The translations under genes and the position numbers were made by a program. This document shows positions 1 through 12,700 of a DNA stretch of 64,000 nt, piece by piece (position 1 is the stretch's first letter; each line of letters opens with the position of its first letter). The notes beneath the pieces are model-generated. The model was not told the origin of the DNA. It was given only the letters and a program-made list of their open reading frames with translations, and ran no database searches. This stretch comes from Agrypnia vestita (taxonomy: Eukaryota; Arthropoda; Insecta; Trichoptera; Phryganeidae). The DNA is taken from NCBI GenBank assembly GCA_016648135.1, contig JADDOH010002088.1:62001-126000 (forward strand), given 5' to 3'.

Positions 1-583
1 CATCAACCGATACTCAAAGAAATAAAATGGCGGTACAGGTGTTATTTATCAAAACAAAATATGGTTTAAAGAATTGATCGGCAAAAATAAAATAATAAAT
101 ATATTTTCATTGTCTTACCCCTTTGAATGTTCAAGTGGCCAAAACCAATTTTCAAATATTTAAGTATTTGAAAATTTATGCAAGTAGGTACTTATTTACT
201 GTGTTGATTGATGTTCCTCATTCAAAATTACTGTGACAGATCCCATGTCTTCTTTTGTGTAAATTATTTGTTGAAATATTCTTGCTATATAATTCCATTT
301 CTATGGGGCATGTATGAATGCAGATACATGGAATGGTGGATACAAAGAGGCGAGGGACTTTTATGTATGAAGAATGTGTTGCTTGAATGTATGACTTAAT
401 TAAACAGCTAAATCCTCCCATAATACTATATAATACTTGTGGTTTGAAGTTCGAACAAGATTATATGTATCACAATGAGATATTCTATGTAGGGACACAA
501 AATCTACTACCTACCTCAAAAAACTCTGAATGTGTAGTTTATCTATGTCTCTTTTATCTTAAAATTTGCATGTTTGTGCGTAG
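1..583 (+). other. Intron upstream of the first visible channel exon
   Basis: AT-rich sequence with no convincing coding exon. It ends in a splice acceptor just before 584. It is read as the intron between the domain II exons, which lie outside the window, and the II-III linker exon. Short open frames at 208-605 have no recognisable domains. Confidence 0.5.
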
Positions 584-731
584 GTCGCATGGGGAGGAGG
601 CATAACAACACAAGCTCCAGTTCAAAAAACAAATTTCCCTCCAAAATTACAATATCCGAATCAACGCCACCAAAACATGGCTCAAAGGCTCGCACATCAC
701 AGACTGTCGTTAACACCCGATTTACTTACAG
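584..731 (+). CDS. Ca-alpha1T: Channel exon: II-III linker, first part
   Basis: Flanked by a ...gtgcgtag acceptor and an ACAG|GTGATA donor. It is 148 nt long. Only the frame starting at 584 joins the next exon without a stop. It encodes a polar, Gln/His/Pro-rich linker segment with no membrane helix. One other frame is also open here but meets a stop after joining to exon 817-1189, so the frame choice rests on splice phase. Confidence 0.6.
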
Positions 732-3700
732 GTGATATAAACATACATTTATTTTTAAATTTGCAATATTACCGGATTCTTACTACATATTTTTTTCATG
801 TATCTAATTGTTACAGGTTGTCACACCACAACAATTGAAAACAATAATGACAAGCAACAGAATGAAATGAAAATACAAACCGTGCAAAATCAACAGCAAT
901 TAAATACAATGTCTCCTCCAAAATCATCGAACATACTCATTTCAAATCTTGGGCCTGCAGAAAAGACTGATAATGGGAGTTCTAATCCTCTACCGAATAT
1001 AAAAAACATTAGAGACGATATTAATTCGATACCTAACAATAATAATGGAAACATGAATCTGACAAGTGCATTGAGCCAGCATCGATCGAGCAACTCCAAA
1101 TTGAAAGACTTATTAAGATTTCTTGAACCAAAAGGTTGCCTGAAGGAAAGAGATGAGTTTGCTTTATATGTATTTTCAACAAATAATAGGTAAGAAGTGT
1201 GCACTTATTTTTTTTAACATTGTTCTTAACTACGTATTAATCTATCTTGTGTCCCCAATCTATTTTTGGGAAAAAAATTGGTTTTAACGGAAAATAAGCA
1301 ATAATGAAACCAGTCTTTTAATAATATTTTTATATGTAGGTATGTTCTGAGAACTGTTTCTGGATTTCGTCCCCAGGGGGTGATTGATTAATTAAGATAA
1401 ATTATACAAGTCTTACAGAGACGAAACTATTTCTACGATAAACATATATAGAAGGCTTTTTATAGGATGGTCTAAGACTTACGACTTGTATGAGCTGGCT
1501 TATATATCATAGCTCATAAGTGATACAATGCAACATTCACCGATTCTATCGTAAGAATATATCGTAGCCCAGCGGGCATGACACTGATTTCCCACACTGA
1601 GGGTTCCGGGTTCGATTCCCGGTGAGGTCACAATTAATCTTCGTCATTTACTCAAACCTGAGTGTTTTGTGATGTATTTTGCTTCTGTAATTGGGCCTCT
1701 TGGCCTGTTAAAGCGTAAAATAAAAAACATCCACATTATCAAATTTTTGAAAATTCTATAGGTATATGTTCCAAATCTGAAAACCTTTAGTTTATTTGAA
1801 GAGACTGTGTAAGATACTTCTTAAAATATAGAGGTATCATTACCAATTGCAAAACCCATGTACTAGTTCATGCGAAAAAACTACAGATGTCTCTAGCATA
1901 GAACATTTAAAAATCTTTCAAAAATTTGATGACGTGTGGATGTTCTTACGATGGGGTTGGTGAACGTTGCATTGTATAGTGATCACTTAAGCCAGGTCAT
2001 GTTGGGCCCATATCTGGGCTATCCTATAAAAAGACTTCCACACATGTTTCTCATATGAATAGATTCATCTCTGTGAGACTTATATAATTTATCTTAATTA
2101 AACAGTCTTTTAATATTCGCTTTTTTAATCTGAATGAATTCAAATATAAATCACGAAAATTATAATAAACACAAGCACTTTAATTTAAAATTCTCAGGCT
2201 TTAGAATTCACTAGACATATTTTCTAAGCAATTTATTTGTATCCTTGCTAAAAGCGCAATTGGATATTTAATTTTAAATTACATTGCAGATTTCGTCGTC
2301 TCTGTGTGTGGATAGTGGAAAGAAAGTGGTTTGATAATGTTATCCTTCTCTTCATAGCACTGAACTGCATAACATTGGCTATGGAGAGACCTAATATTCC
2401 TCCAATAAGCACAGAGAGAGCATTCCTAGCCACAGCTAACTATGTCTTCACCGGAGTATTTGCCCTAGAAATGTTTGTTAAGGTAGGTGTGTAATGTCAA
2501 ATAATGACATTTTAGTCTATCTAAAATTATTCTATAAATTTCACTAAAAATACAAGTACATATTATTAAAATAAATATTGTACCCTTACACTGTGTAATC
2601 CCTCTCAATAGGGGCTAAAAATTTAATTATACATATTCAATTTTTTAACAAACCTACTTGGGTAGAGTGCTATGGTATTAAAATCGCAATTTTTTTTTTG
2701 GTACCTTGATTATATATACTTTTTAACTATACTTTTTAACAGTGCTATTATATTTACATGTTGTTACTATCCATACATATGATTCTTTACATATATTATT
2801 TTACTTTCACTATTGTGTTTGTATTATATATGTAATATATACTGCTTTTAGTATCCACATTTAATATTTATATCCTCAATTAATTGATTAATCTAATAGT
2901 TATGTAGTAAAATAAAACACAAATCACTTTGTTTTCACCACATAATTAGATTATACAATCTATATGTTACGAGAACAATGTTCCCTACTTCAGGATTGTC
3001 TGTGTACTAAAACAAGCTTGTTACTATATTGCTCGAATGTATGACTTAATTAAACTGAGTTGTGTTACACACAACTTATTGTTGAGCGGGAGAGCACAGG
3101 TCTTAAGTATAATTATTTTAAAAACAAAAAGTCAGTTGTGTAAACGTTTAATTAAATTAAAATTAAAATAATGATGTCTTACCACAGTGCGACCGCCATC
3201 TAACATTAAAGTGTTGTTTTTTTTTAAATAATATTTATTCTTAGTCATTTTATACTGTATTTTACAGGTTGTTGCTTCAGGAATGTTTTATGGCCCGGAT
3301 GCATATTTTACTTCAGGGTGGAATATCATGGATGGCTCACTTGTGATCATTTCTATTATAGATCTACTGATGTCTCTATTATCAGAATCTAGTCCTAGGA
3401 TATTTGGAATACTCAGGGTAAGTTTTTAAAAAATATAATTAATATTAATATTAAGAGATACATTCTATAAAAAAAATCAGCTTTCACAAAAATTTGTATG
3501 TTCAGCTAATCACCCCAAGTTCATACAAGTACATATATATTTGAATATGGATTATTTAATGGAGATGAAATGTTGTTTTCAATGTAAGCATTACATAATT
3601 ACATTTAACAAGTTTTCAATTTAAAAGTAGTTTCTAGTATGTAATTTTAATACATATTAAATTCAGCAGAATGTAAAGTATTATTTATTATATTTATAAC

Positions 3701-6700
3701 TTTCCAGGTTTTTAGGTTACTCAGATCTTTGCGTCCCCTCAGGGTGATCAACCGAGCACCAGGACTAAAGCTCGTTGTACAAACACTTCTGTCGTCTTTA
3801 AGGCCCATTGGAAACATTGTACTAATTTGTTGTACTTTCTTCATCATATTCGGAATCCTCGGTGTACAGGTAACAACTTACTTACCTTAAAATGTATTCA
3901 AATTTTCTAGTCATGAAAGAGTTAATGTTTCTGATTCTGTCCCTTCTGGTAACTCCTACTATTCCTCGTGAAAATCCCATCTTATTACTATGGATATCGA
4001 TCTGTTCCATGTCTCTGAGAGGGTATTCCGAAGCAGGATTCTCTTACACCTTTGATGTGAATGATTTTATATATTATGTTTAAATTTTGCTTTTGTTTAT
4101 ATATGCTTATATTAGGTCCTTACATATGAAATTGGCGTTTAGTATGGGAGGAACATAAAGCCGATTTTTTTTATTATAATATATTTATTTAATCAAAGTA
4201 TGTACCATTGCTATCTATGCACTTTTGCCATCTCATAGGTAGTTCATCGATCCCTTTACTAAAAAAAAACCATTCGGACGGGAATCAATAAAATCTTTGA
4301 AGGCGGTTTGGACTGCCCCATCGGAGTTGAATTTTTTCCTTTGCAAGAAGTTATCCAAATTTCGAAAAAAATGGTAATCTGTTGGGGCAAGGTCCGGAGA
4401 GTACGGTGGATGTCTTAGACATTCCAATTGAAGCTCCTCTAATTTGGTAGCCGTCTGTTGTGCAGTGTGTGGTCTAGCGTTATCATGAAGCAGCAGTGGC
4501 CTAGAGCGATAACCAGCCTCGGTTGTTTAGCAGCTAGCTTTTCCATCATGGTTTGCAGTTGCTGACAATATACATCTGCCGTAATCGTCTGGCCAGATTT
4601 AAGAAAGCTGTAGTGAACGACACCAGCACTAGTCCACCAAACGCTCACAAGTAACTTTTTTGGAGTCAATTTCGCTTGGGGCATGGTTTGGCTGGTTCGG
4701 CAGGGTTCAGCCATTGCGATGAGCGCTTCCGATTATCGTACAGGATCCACTTTTCATCACAGGTAATGATTCGATTTAAAATCCCTTCCTTATTGTGCCG
4801 GTTGAGTAATGCAACGCAGCAGTCAACGCGCGTTTGTTGATTTGCTTCACTCAATTCGTGAGGTACCCACCTTTCAAGCTTTTTCACCTTACCAATTTGC
4901 TTAAAGTGGATTAAAACAGTTTTATCACTAACACCGCAGCCTGCAGCTAACTCGGATGTGGTTTGCGATCCGTTTCCACAATAGCCTTCAATTCTTCATT
5001 ATCAACTTTGGTCTCCGGCCGTCCACGGGGCTTGTTCTGCAGGTCGAAATTTCCAGAACGAAAACGTTGGAACCAAAAATGCACTGTGTTTTCTTTTGCG
5101 GCACCGTCGCCATACACATCATTAATCCTTCGAGCCGTTTCTGCAGCACTGGTGCCACGGTGGAACTCGTACTCGTAAATAACGCTATATTTCAAGTTTT
5201 TCATTTTGTAAACTGAGTGACGCAAAGAAAAAAACAATTGAGGAAAAAACAAATGAATTATAATTTTCAAAACACAAATACATGAGTAAATAGCTGTATA
5301 TATTTGGATTTGGAATTCCTAACCAAAGAGAAGATATTTGAGATCAAATTTGCCAGTACGGCAAAACGCCAATTTCATATGTAAGGACCTAATATAATTC
5401 TAACTTATTATAACATTTACGAATTAAATTTTGTGTTTGTAAAAAATAAATAAATTGAATTGAAATCTCGGCGGCCTGTAGCCTTGAGCAAGTTCTTTCG
5501 GTCAAGATCCAATGCTCATGGCCATACACTACGGTTGGCCTGAAAAATAATTTATTTTAATGCTGCCAACTTTGCTCGCTGGCTGAGCTCCGCTTTTCTA
5601 AGTACGGGATAATACAGGGATCGTGCTACCTGGCTTGCGGCTCCTATCCTATCTAATATACTTTCTTGCTTCCCATCCTAGGATATTATTACACCGAGGT
5701 ATTTGAAACTGTTCACCTGTTTAAGACGCCTATTCTGGCACGTTATGTTGAATTGCTCTCGCTTCTGCCAATCACCATGACATCACGCAAATTAGAGAAA
5801 GTCTCAAAGTGCAACCCTTATTGACATTCTTCGAGAAATCACAGCTACGGTGGCTGGAACATATCTCGCGGATGCCGGCAGTAGACTGCCAAGGCGGATA
5901 TCCAGGCAAGATCAGAAGGCAGAAGACCAATGGGCAATAGAAGGAACTGGCAGAAACAGTTGGAGGACTGCTGCGAGGAGCTTTCAATCAAATTGGGCTG
6001 ACGTGGAGAGCGCAGCCCTAGATAGGAAGAGTTGGAACCTCCTATGCGGTGCAGGGACCCCGACCCAATAGGATAAGGGGTAGAAGAATAAGAAAGAGTT
6101 AATTACTCAAATGCGTAGGAATAACTAATAAAAAATAATTATGTACCTACAGCAAATGCAATGAAAAATTACCATTTTTAGTTCAATTTTAAATAAAATT
6201 AAAAATCTGTGATAAAATATCAATTTGTAAAAGAAATAACTTATTATTTTACCTATGAAAGGTGTTTTATTTAATAATTTTTTATATCACCCTTTGTCAA
6301 CAATCATAGTGACACTTTTTTTTTAAAATTTCTTCCTCACGTTTTCAGAAAGAAATTCATTGACTTAAGTTGTATTTTCAGCTATTCAAAGGAGCATTCT
6401 TCTACTGTGAAGGGGAGAATATAAAGGGTGTTCGCAATAAGACAGAGTGTTTAGCGATAGACGGAAATGTTTGGATAAATCGCAAGTACAACTTCGATGA
6501 CCTCGGAAAAGCATTGATGTCACTCTTTGTATTAAGCTCTAGAGATGGATGGGTCAACATCATGTACACCGGACTTGATGCGGTCGGTGTTGACCAGCAG
6601 GTAATTTAAAACTAATATTCTTCAGATAACCGATTTCTAAATATAAAATCTCACTTACAATAATTGCGATAAGTAATTATATAATGGTATTTAATTCTTC

Positions 6701-9700
6701 TTGCAGCCAATTGTAAACTACTCAGAGTGGCGATTGTTGTACTTCATTGCTTTCATTCTCCTGGTTGGGTTCTTCGTCCTCAACATGTTTGTGGGTGTGG
6801 TAGTCGAAAATTTCCATAGATGCCGGGAGGAACAAGAAAAAGAAGAAAGGGTTCGAAGGGCAGCCAAGAGAGCATTGCAGATGGAAAAAAAGAGAAGGAG
6901 TAAGTTGAAAGACTTTGGTAACCTACCATGCTGCGCAACCTTTAAGGGCCAGTTGTTTGATCAATAGTGAGAGTAATAGTTGAGAAAAAAGCATAGATTT
7001 TCGCATTTTCCACCAATCAAATCGTAAAGTGTGCTTTTTGCTTAACTATTATCATTACCAACGACCAAACAACTGACATTAAGAGCTCAATATACAATAG
7101 ATGATAAAATAATCTCATGAAATCTGGAAGCTTGATCTGATGGGTATATAAGCCTTATCATCTCAAATTAAACAAATTCCAAAGAATGTGAGAACATAAT
7201 AAAATACATATAATGAATAATTTTTATTTAGTTTGTATTATGCACAATAGTTTCCCACTTTGTACAAGGTGAAAATTTGCATTAGAGAGAATGGTACATA
7301 TTTAAGTATCAACAATTATTTATAGAGGTTATCTGGGAAAATCTACCAATCTGTATATGTATGACTCTTATTTTAAAAGTTTTAGTTTCTACAAGAGTCT
7401 GAGAACCTTACATAAGCATTTAGGGTTTCTTAATCCATTTACCTAGACAATATTTTCTAGCACAAAAGATCTAAATTTTCTATTTTTTTTTCCAGAAATG
7501 CACGAGCCTCCTTACTACTCAAATTACTCTCAAGGAAGACTATTTGTTCATAATGTGGTTACATCAAAGTATTTTGATCTGGCCATAGCCGGCGTCATCG
7601 GCTTGAACGTTGTATCAATGGCGATAGAATATTATAGAATGCCGGCTGTTTTAGAATATGCCCTCAAAATATTCAATTACTTTTTCACCGCTGTCTTTAT
7701 ACTAGAAGCGGTGATGAAACTAGTAGCTTTAGGATTCAAAATATATCTCAAGGATAAGTGGAATCAACTAGATGTAATAATAGTGATACTCTCCATTGTA
7801 GGGATAGTTCTAGAAGAATTGCAGAGTAACATAATTCCAATTAACCCGACCATAATGAGGGTGATGAGAGTTCTTAGGATAGCCAGGGTATTGAAGCTTC
7901 TGAAAATGGCCAAAGGAATCAGAGCACTGCTAGACACTGTGATGCAGGCCTTACCTCAAGTGGGGAACCTAGGGTTACTGTTCTTCCTTCTTTTCTTTAT
8001 TTTTGCAGCTTTAGGTGTAGAATTATTTGGCCGGCTGGAATGCTCAGAGGAGGTCCCCTGCCAAGGTAAGCATAATTTTAACATCTTAATTTTTAAACCT
8101 TAACATCCTTCATGTAAAAGCAAGCTATATATTTAATTTAAAGAAAAAGCCATTTATTGACTAAATTTTATTAAACAGTAGTCACTCACTTATCCGGAGG
8201 GTAGGTTGCTAATTAGCCAGATTAATAAAAATGTTTTTTGTATTTCTTGGGCACTTACAATGTAACAATTTCTTTCAGACATTATTAGAGTTTAAATTTA
8301 CAATGTATGTACAATTTGTTACTTATTAAAGAATTTACGCTACCGGTTTCGACACGTCCGTGTCATTAACGAGCATTATTTAAACTAATCTAAAATGCAA
8401 AAGTACTATAATTTCTCCAGCATTTTACACCACTTCTAAAATTAAAAATTTATTTAACAACAAAGACCTCTCAAATAAATGGGAAAAGAGCGGTATCTAT
8501 ACATTAGAATGTAATGATTGTGATGCACAATATGTAGGAATGACTACTAGAAATTTTAAAACTAGGATTAGAGAACATGAATTGTGTTTAAAAAATAATA
8601 ATTATACAGAATTTTCTAACCATTTGTTGGAAACTGGCCACACTTTTAATAAAGATAGAACTAAATTTAAATACACTAATATCAACAAATTTTTCAAATT
8701 GTCCGCCCTAGAAACTTTAGAAATAAACAAAAAATTAAATTCTAATATTAACATCGTTAACAAAATAATAGCCCCGTGTAAGTCACCATTATTAACCATG
8801 TTCCCTCCCTCGCCCCTCCCACTCCACAAATCACCCTCGCCCCTCCCACTCCACAAATCAACCCCGCCCCCTAAAGACACCTAATACAGTACTTTCGCAT
8901 TTTAGATTAGTTTAAATAACGCTCGTTAATGACATGGACATGTCGAAAACGGTAGTGTAAATTCTTTAATAAGTAACAAATTGTACATTGTAAATTTAAA
9001 CTCTTTAATAATGTTAGTAAAAAAGTCCTATATTCTTTAACAACATTTGAAATATTATTTAAAATGTAAAAATTATTTTTCATTAAGCTATGTAATATGT
9101 ATCAAAAAATTAAACCTGCTTAGTTGATAATATGTATATGTTTTATATAAAAAAAATTGCAGATTCGACAGTATACGTAGGGACCGTCGATATAGTTTAT
9201 CTTTTTTTTAACTGTGAAAAATACTTGGGTGTAATCTCTTTTGGGTATTATTTAATGATGCTGTTATTTCGGTATTATTTGTGATAAACTTGAAAAATTA
9301 TAGAACTTGTTCATCGTATGTGGGGGGTATAAAAGCAAAGGCAGCAATATCCAAAAAAAAATTGAAAGTAGCCATCAAGGAATACTAATTTATAATGTAC
9401 TGAATTCGAGATTTTATAGGAAACATAGCCTATGAATTCATAGGAAAAATGATTATGGAGGGGATAGATACATGAAATCTAGAATTCAGTACATTTTAAA
9501 TTAGTAAACCTGGTGACTGCATTCAAAATATTTTTTTTATTTTGTGTATATTGCTGCCTTTGCTTTTATACCCTACATATTATGTAACAGTTTACAAATT
9601 ATTATTTAGGTGTGCTTAAATTTAGTGTTTATTTTGATGCAAGCGGCTTAGCACATCACTTCAAATTGTAAATTGATATTACATTTCATAAATAGCGGTT

Positions 9701-12700
9701 GATTAATTCTTAACTTTTTTAATGATTTTTATATATCCATATTTTTTTATATCCTCGACATTATATTTTCGTTTGATAATCACGAGAATTTTTGTATTAT
9801 CATTACACACCATTAATTATTTTCTAGAAAGATATACAGTCAACTAATTTTTGTTATAATACATTTTCTTACGCATCTGTGAGAGAAAATTATCTTAAAG
9901 TCCATACGTTTTATTAAAACTTTTTAAAATTCTCATAGGACTCGGCGAACATGCTCACTTCGCAAACTTTGGGATGGCCTTCCTGACTCTGTTCCGGGTG
10001 GCCACCGGAGATAACTGGAATGGAATCATGAAGGACACACTGCGGGAAGAGTGTGACCCCACCGTGGACTGTGTTAAGAACTGTTGTGTTTCTACTGTCA
10101 TTGCACCAATTTTCTTCGTCATATTCGTGCTCATGGCTCAGTTTGTTTTAGTTAATGTGGTTGTGGCGGTGAGTATAAGCGATGTGGGAAATAAAATTTA
10201 TATTTTCTTCACTAGGTATAAGTTAATTCCAATTCAATTGTAAAAAATTTATTTAAAAATATAAATAATTCAACAGGTCCTGATGAAGCACTTGGAAGAA
10301 TCCCATAAGCAGATGGAGGATGAAATGGATATGGAGGTAGAGCTAGAAAGAGAAATGGAGAAAGAACAAGAAGACCAGGAAGATCAGGCTCTGTGTATGG
10401 CACTAGAACTGGAATCAGCGGAGACTCGACCGGTCAGACCCCTTAAAAAGGTTGGTAGACACATTTACAGGTTTGTTGATAGCTATGGGGTATTTTATTT
10501 TTTTCATTTATTTTCATTGAATAATGCGTAAATATTAATCAACAAATTCTAATTAACAAAACCTGTATTAGAATTACACATAATAATTTATGTTTGTTTC
10601 ATAATTCTAATATGTAAAGAGTAAAAACATAATCATAATATATATTTAAATAAAAAAATTAATAAATTTGCAATACAAAAAAAACACTAAAATATAGTTT
10701 AAAGGACTTCAGATTTACTGGTAAAGAGAAGAAGATATATATCAACAAATTTCCAAAACTATGCTCAGTACCTAAACACGTATTAGTACCTATTTACATT
10801 TACAATTTCTGCATTTGGTTAATTATAAGTCAAATTAAAGAAAAAACTATTCAGAGCATTTAATTTAGACTTATTTCTTAGGTTTATATGACTTTTTATA
10901 TTAAACACCCAGCATTAAAATGCTTCTGCTGAAAAATTACACATGTAGCGTATTGTATACCTCTTATCCTATTTGCAAAAGAATGGGACAACTCGATATC
11001 TGCTACTGACAAATTGTTCAGGAATGCAAAAAGAAATTTCAAGTCAATTTGTAGTTCGTTAATTCATCAGCCTATATATGTCATATCAATTCATAAAAAA
11101 TATTTTTATGAATTTGAAGTTAATGTTTCCTGACAATTTTTTCAATACGCAGTTATAAATTTCAGTTCTCTCATGAAGCACTGTCGAGCGATATTAGGCT
11201 AAATCGTCAGTCATTCAAAAGAAATATCAAATATACACACATATCACGCAATATTCACATAGATGTAGGCAGGGGATACAATGCTACACATTTCATTTTT
11301 CACTTCTTACATCACTCATCTCATCATTTTTTGAATTCCCAACAACCATTCTGACAGGTTTTATTCTCTACTGAAAGGCCAAAAGAATAACATAGCTCAT
11401 ATTATGTCAAAATAAAATTTGCCGACTTTTTAATACATATTTAAAAAAGGAAGAATAAAAAATTGTGAACCAATACAAAAAATTCAACTTCAAACAGCAT
11501 GCTTGAATAGCTGAATCATAACTATTCTAGAGAAAAATTTGCTGTTTCCATTCTGTCAGCAGATATAAGATTTGTTCTAGCTAAAATTTGTAATTAAAAT
11601 CCCTTTACATGAATCTCTTGTCAACAAAAATTAGTGATTTTACAATACTGATTAAAGGTAATTTCTTCTAAAAGTACATTAGACTCTTGATTATCCAGGA
11701 TGGTTGTGAAAATAAATTATTTAAAAATAACTTATTTAAAAAAAAAATTGATCTGGGGAACTGATTAAAACCAAAAAATTATCATTCAATATTTAGAAAC
11801 GGTATTTTAAATTTTTTTTTTTTTTTATTAACCATTCTGCAATATAAAAACTGCCCATTCTCAGTAATGCAATTTGAGAAAAAGAGCATCGTATTCATTT
11901 GGTAATTTTTCATGCATACAACAAAGGTAAATTTTGCACAATCAAATGGCTTTTTATAAATTACAAACATTATTTTACCTGCCACTAACAAAGACAATTC
12001 ATTGTTTCATGAATTTTATTTAAATAATATTAAGATGCACTGTATAGAAATTTGCTGATGCACTTCAACTGCCGTGTGTGCACAACAGGTTCATTCACTG
12101 CCTGCTGATTTCGTGTATTCTGCACCGAGTGGTCGCAACTCCATACAGCTATACGGAGGCAGTCCCCTGGTGCCTCGGGCTGCCCTGCGGCGCTTACAAT
12201 ACCTCGGCACTCGCAGGCAAACACTGCACGCACCACGCATCTCCGCAGCGTTCATCGCTCGCTCTCTCGACCATTCCAGAGGCTTCCTATCCCGCGACGC
12301 CTCCACTGAATCATACCACGCACGCCGACGCCTTTCTCGTGAACCCTCCACCGAATCATATCAAGTGCGCCGACTTCTCACTAGAGATTCCTCCACAGAA
12401 TCATATAGCGCTAGACGACACCACCTCACCCGAGAGTCTTCCACTGATAGCTACCAGAATAGAAGACTACGAAAACGAATGGATTCAATAACCTCAGACA
12501 CGGCTCAAGAGAAAACAGCTTCCACCACAAACGTTCTTTATGAAGAAGAACCTTGTTTTATAGACGAAGATGACGAAAATGTCGGAGAAAGGACAGCAGT
12601 CATTATGGAATCGAAAGAACCAGAGAAAGATCTCACAGGAAAAGCCCTAGCACTTAATGCGAGAAAGGATTCTGAAGACACTGAGCTTCCTTTGAAACGC

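Noticed and set aside
1561..1632. Possible tRNA gene (A and B boxes)
   Set aside because: The sequence does not fold into a full cloverleaf by eye and continues into a body shared with 43.7 kb, so it is a SINE head.
12078..12491. 137-codon plus-strand frame overlapping the start of the last channel exon
   Set aside because: It is the +1 shadow of the 528-residue tail; splice phase from 10450 and the HSLPADF motif favour the longer frame.
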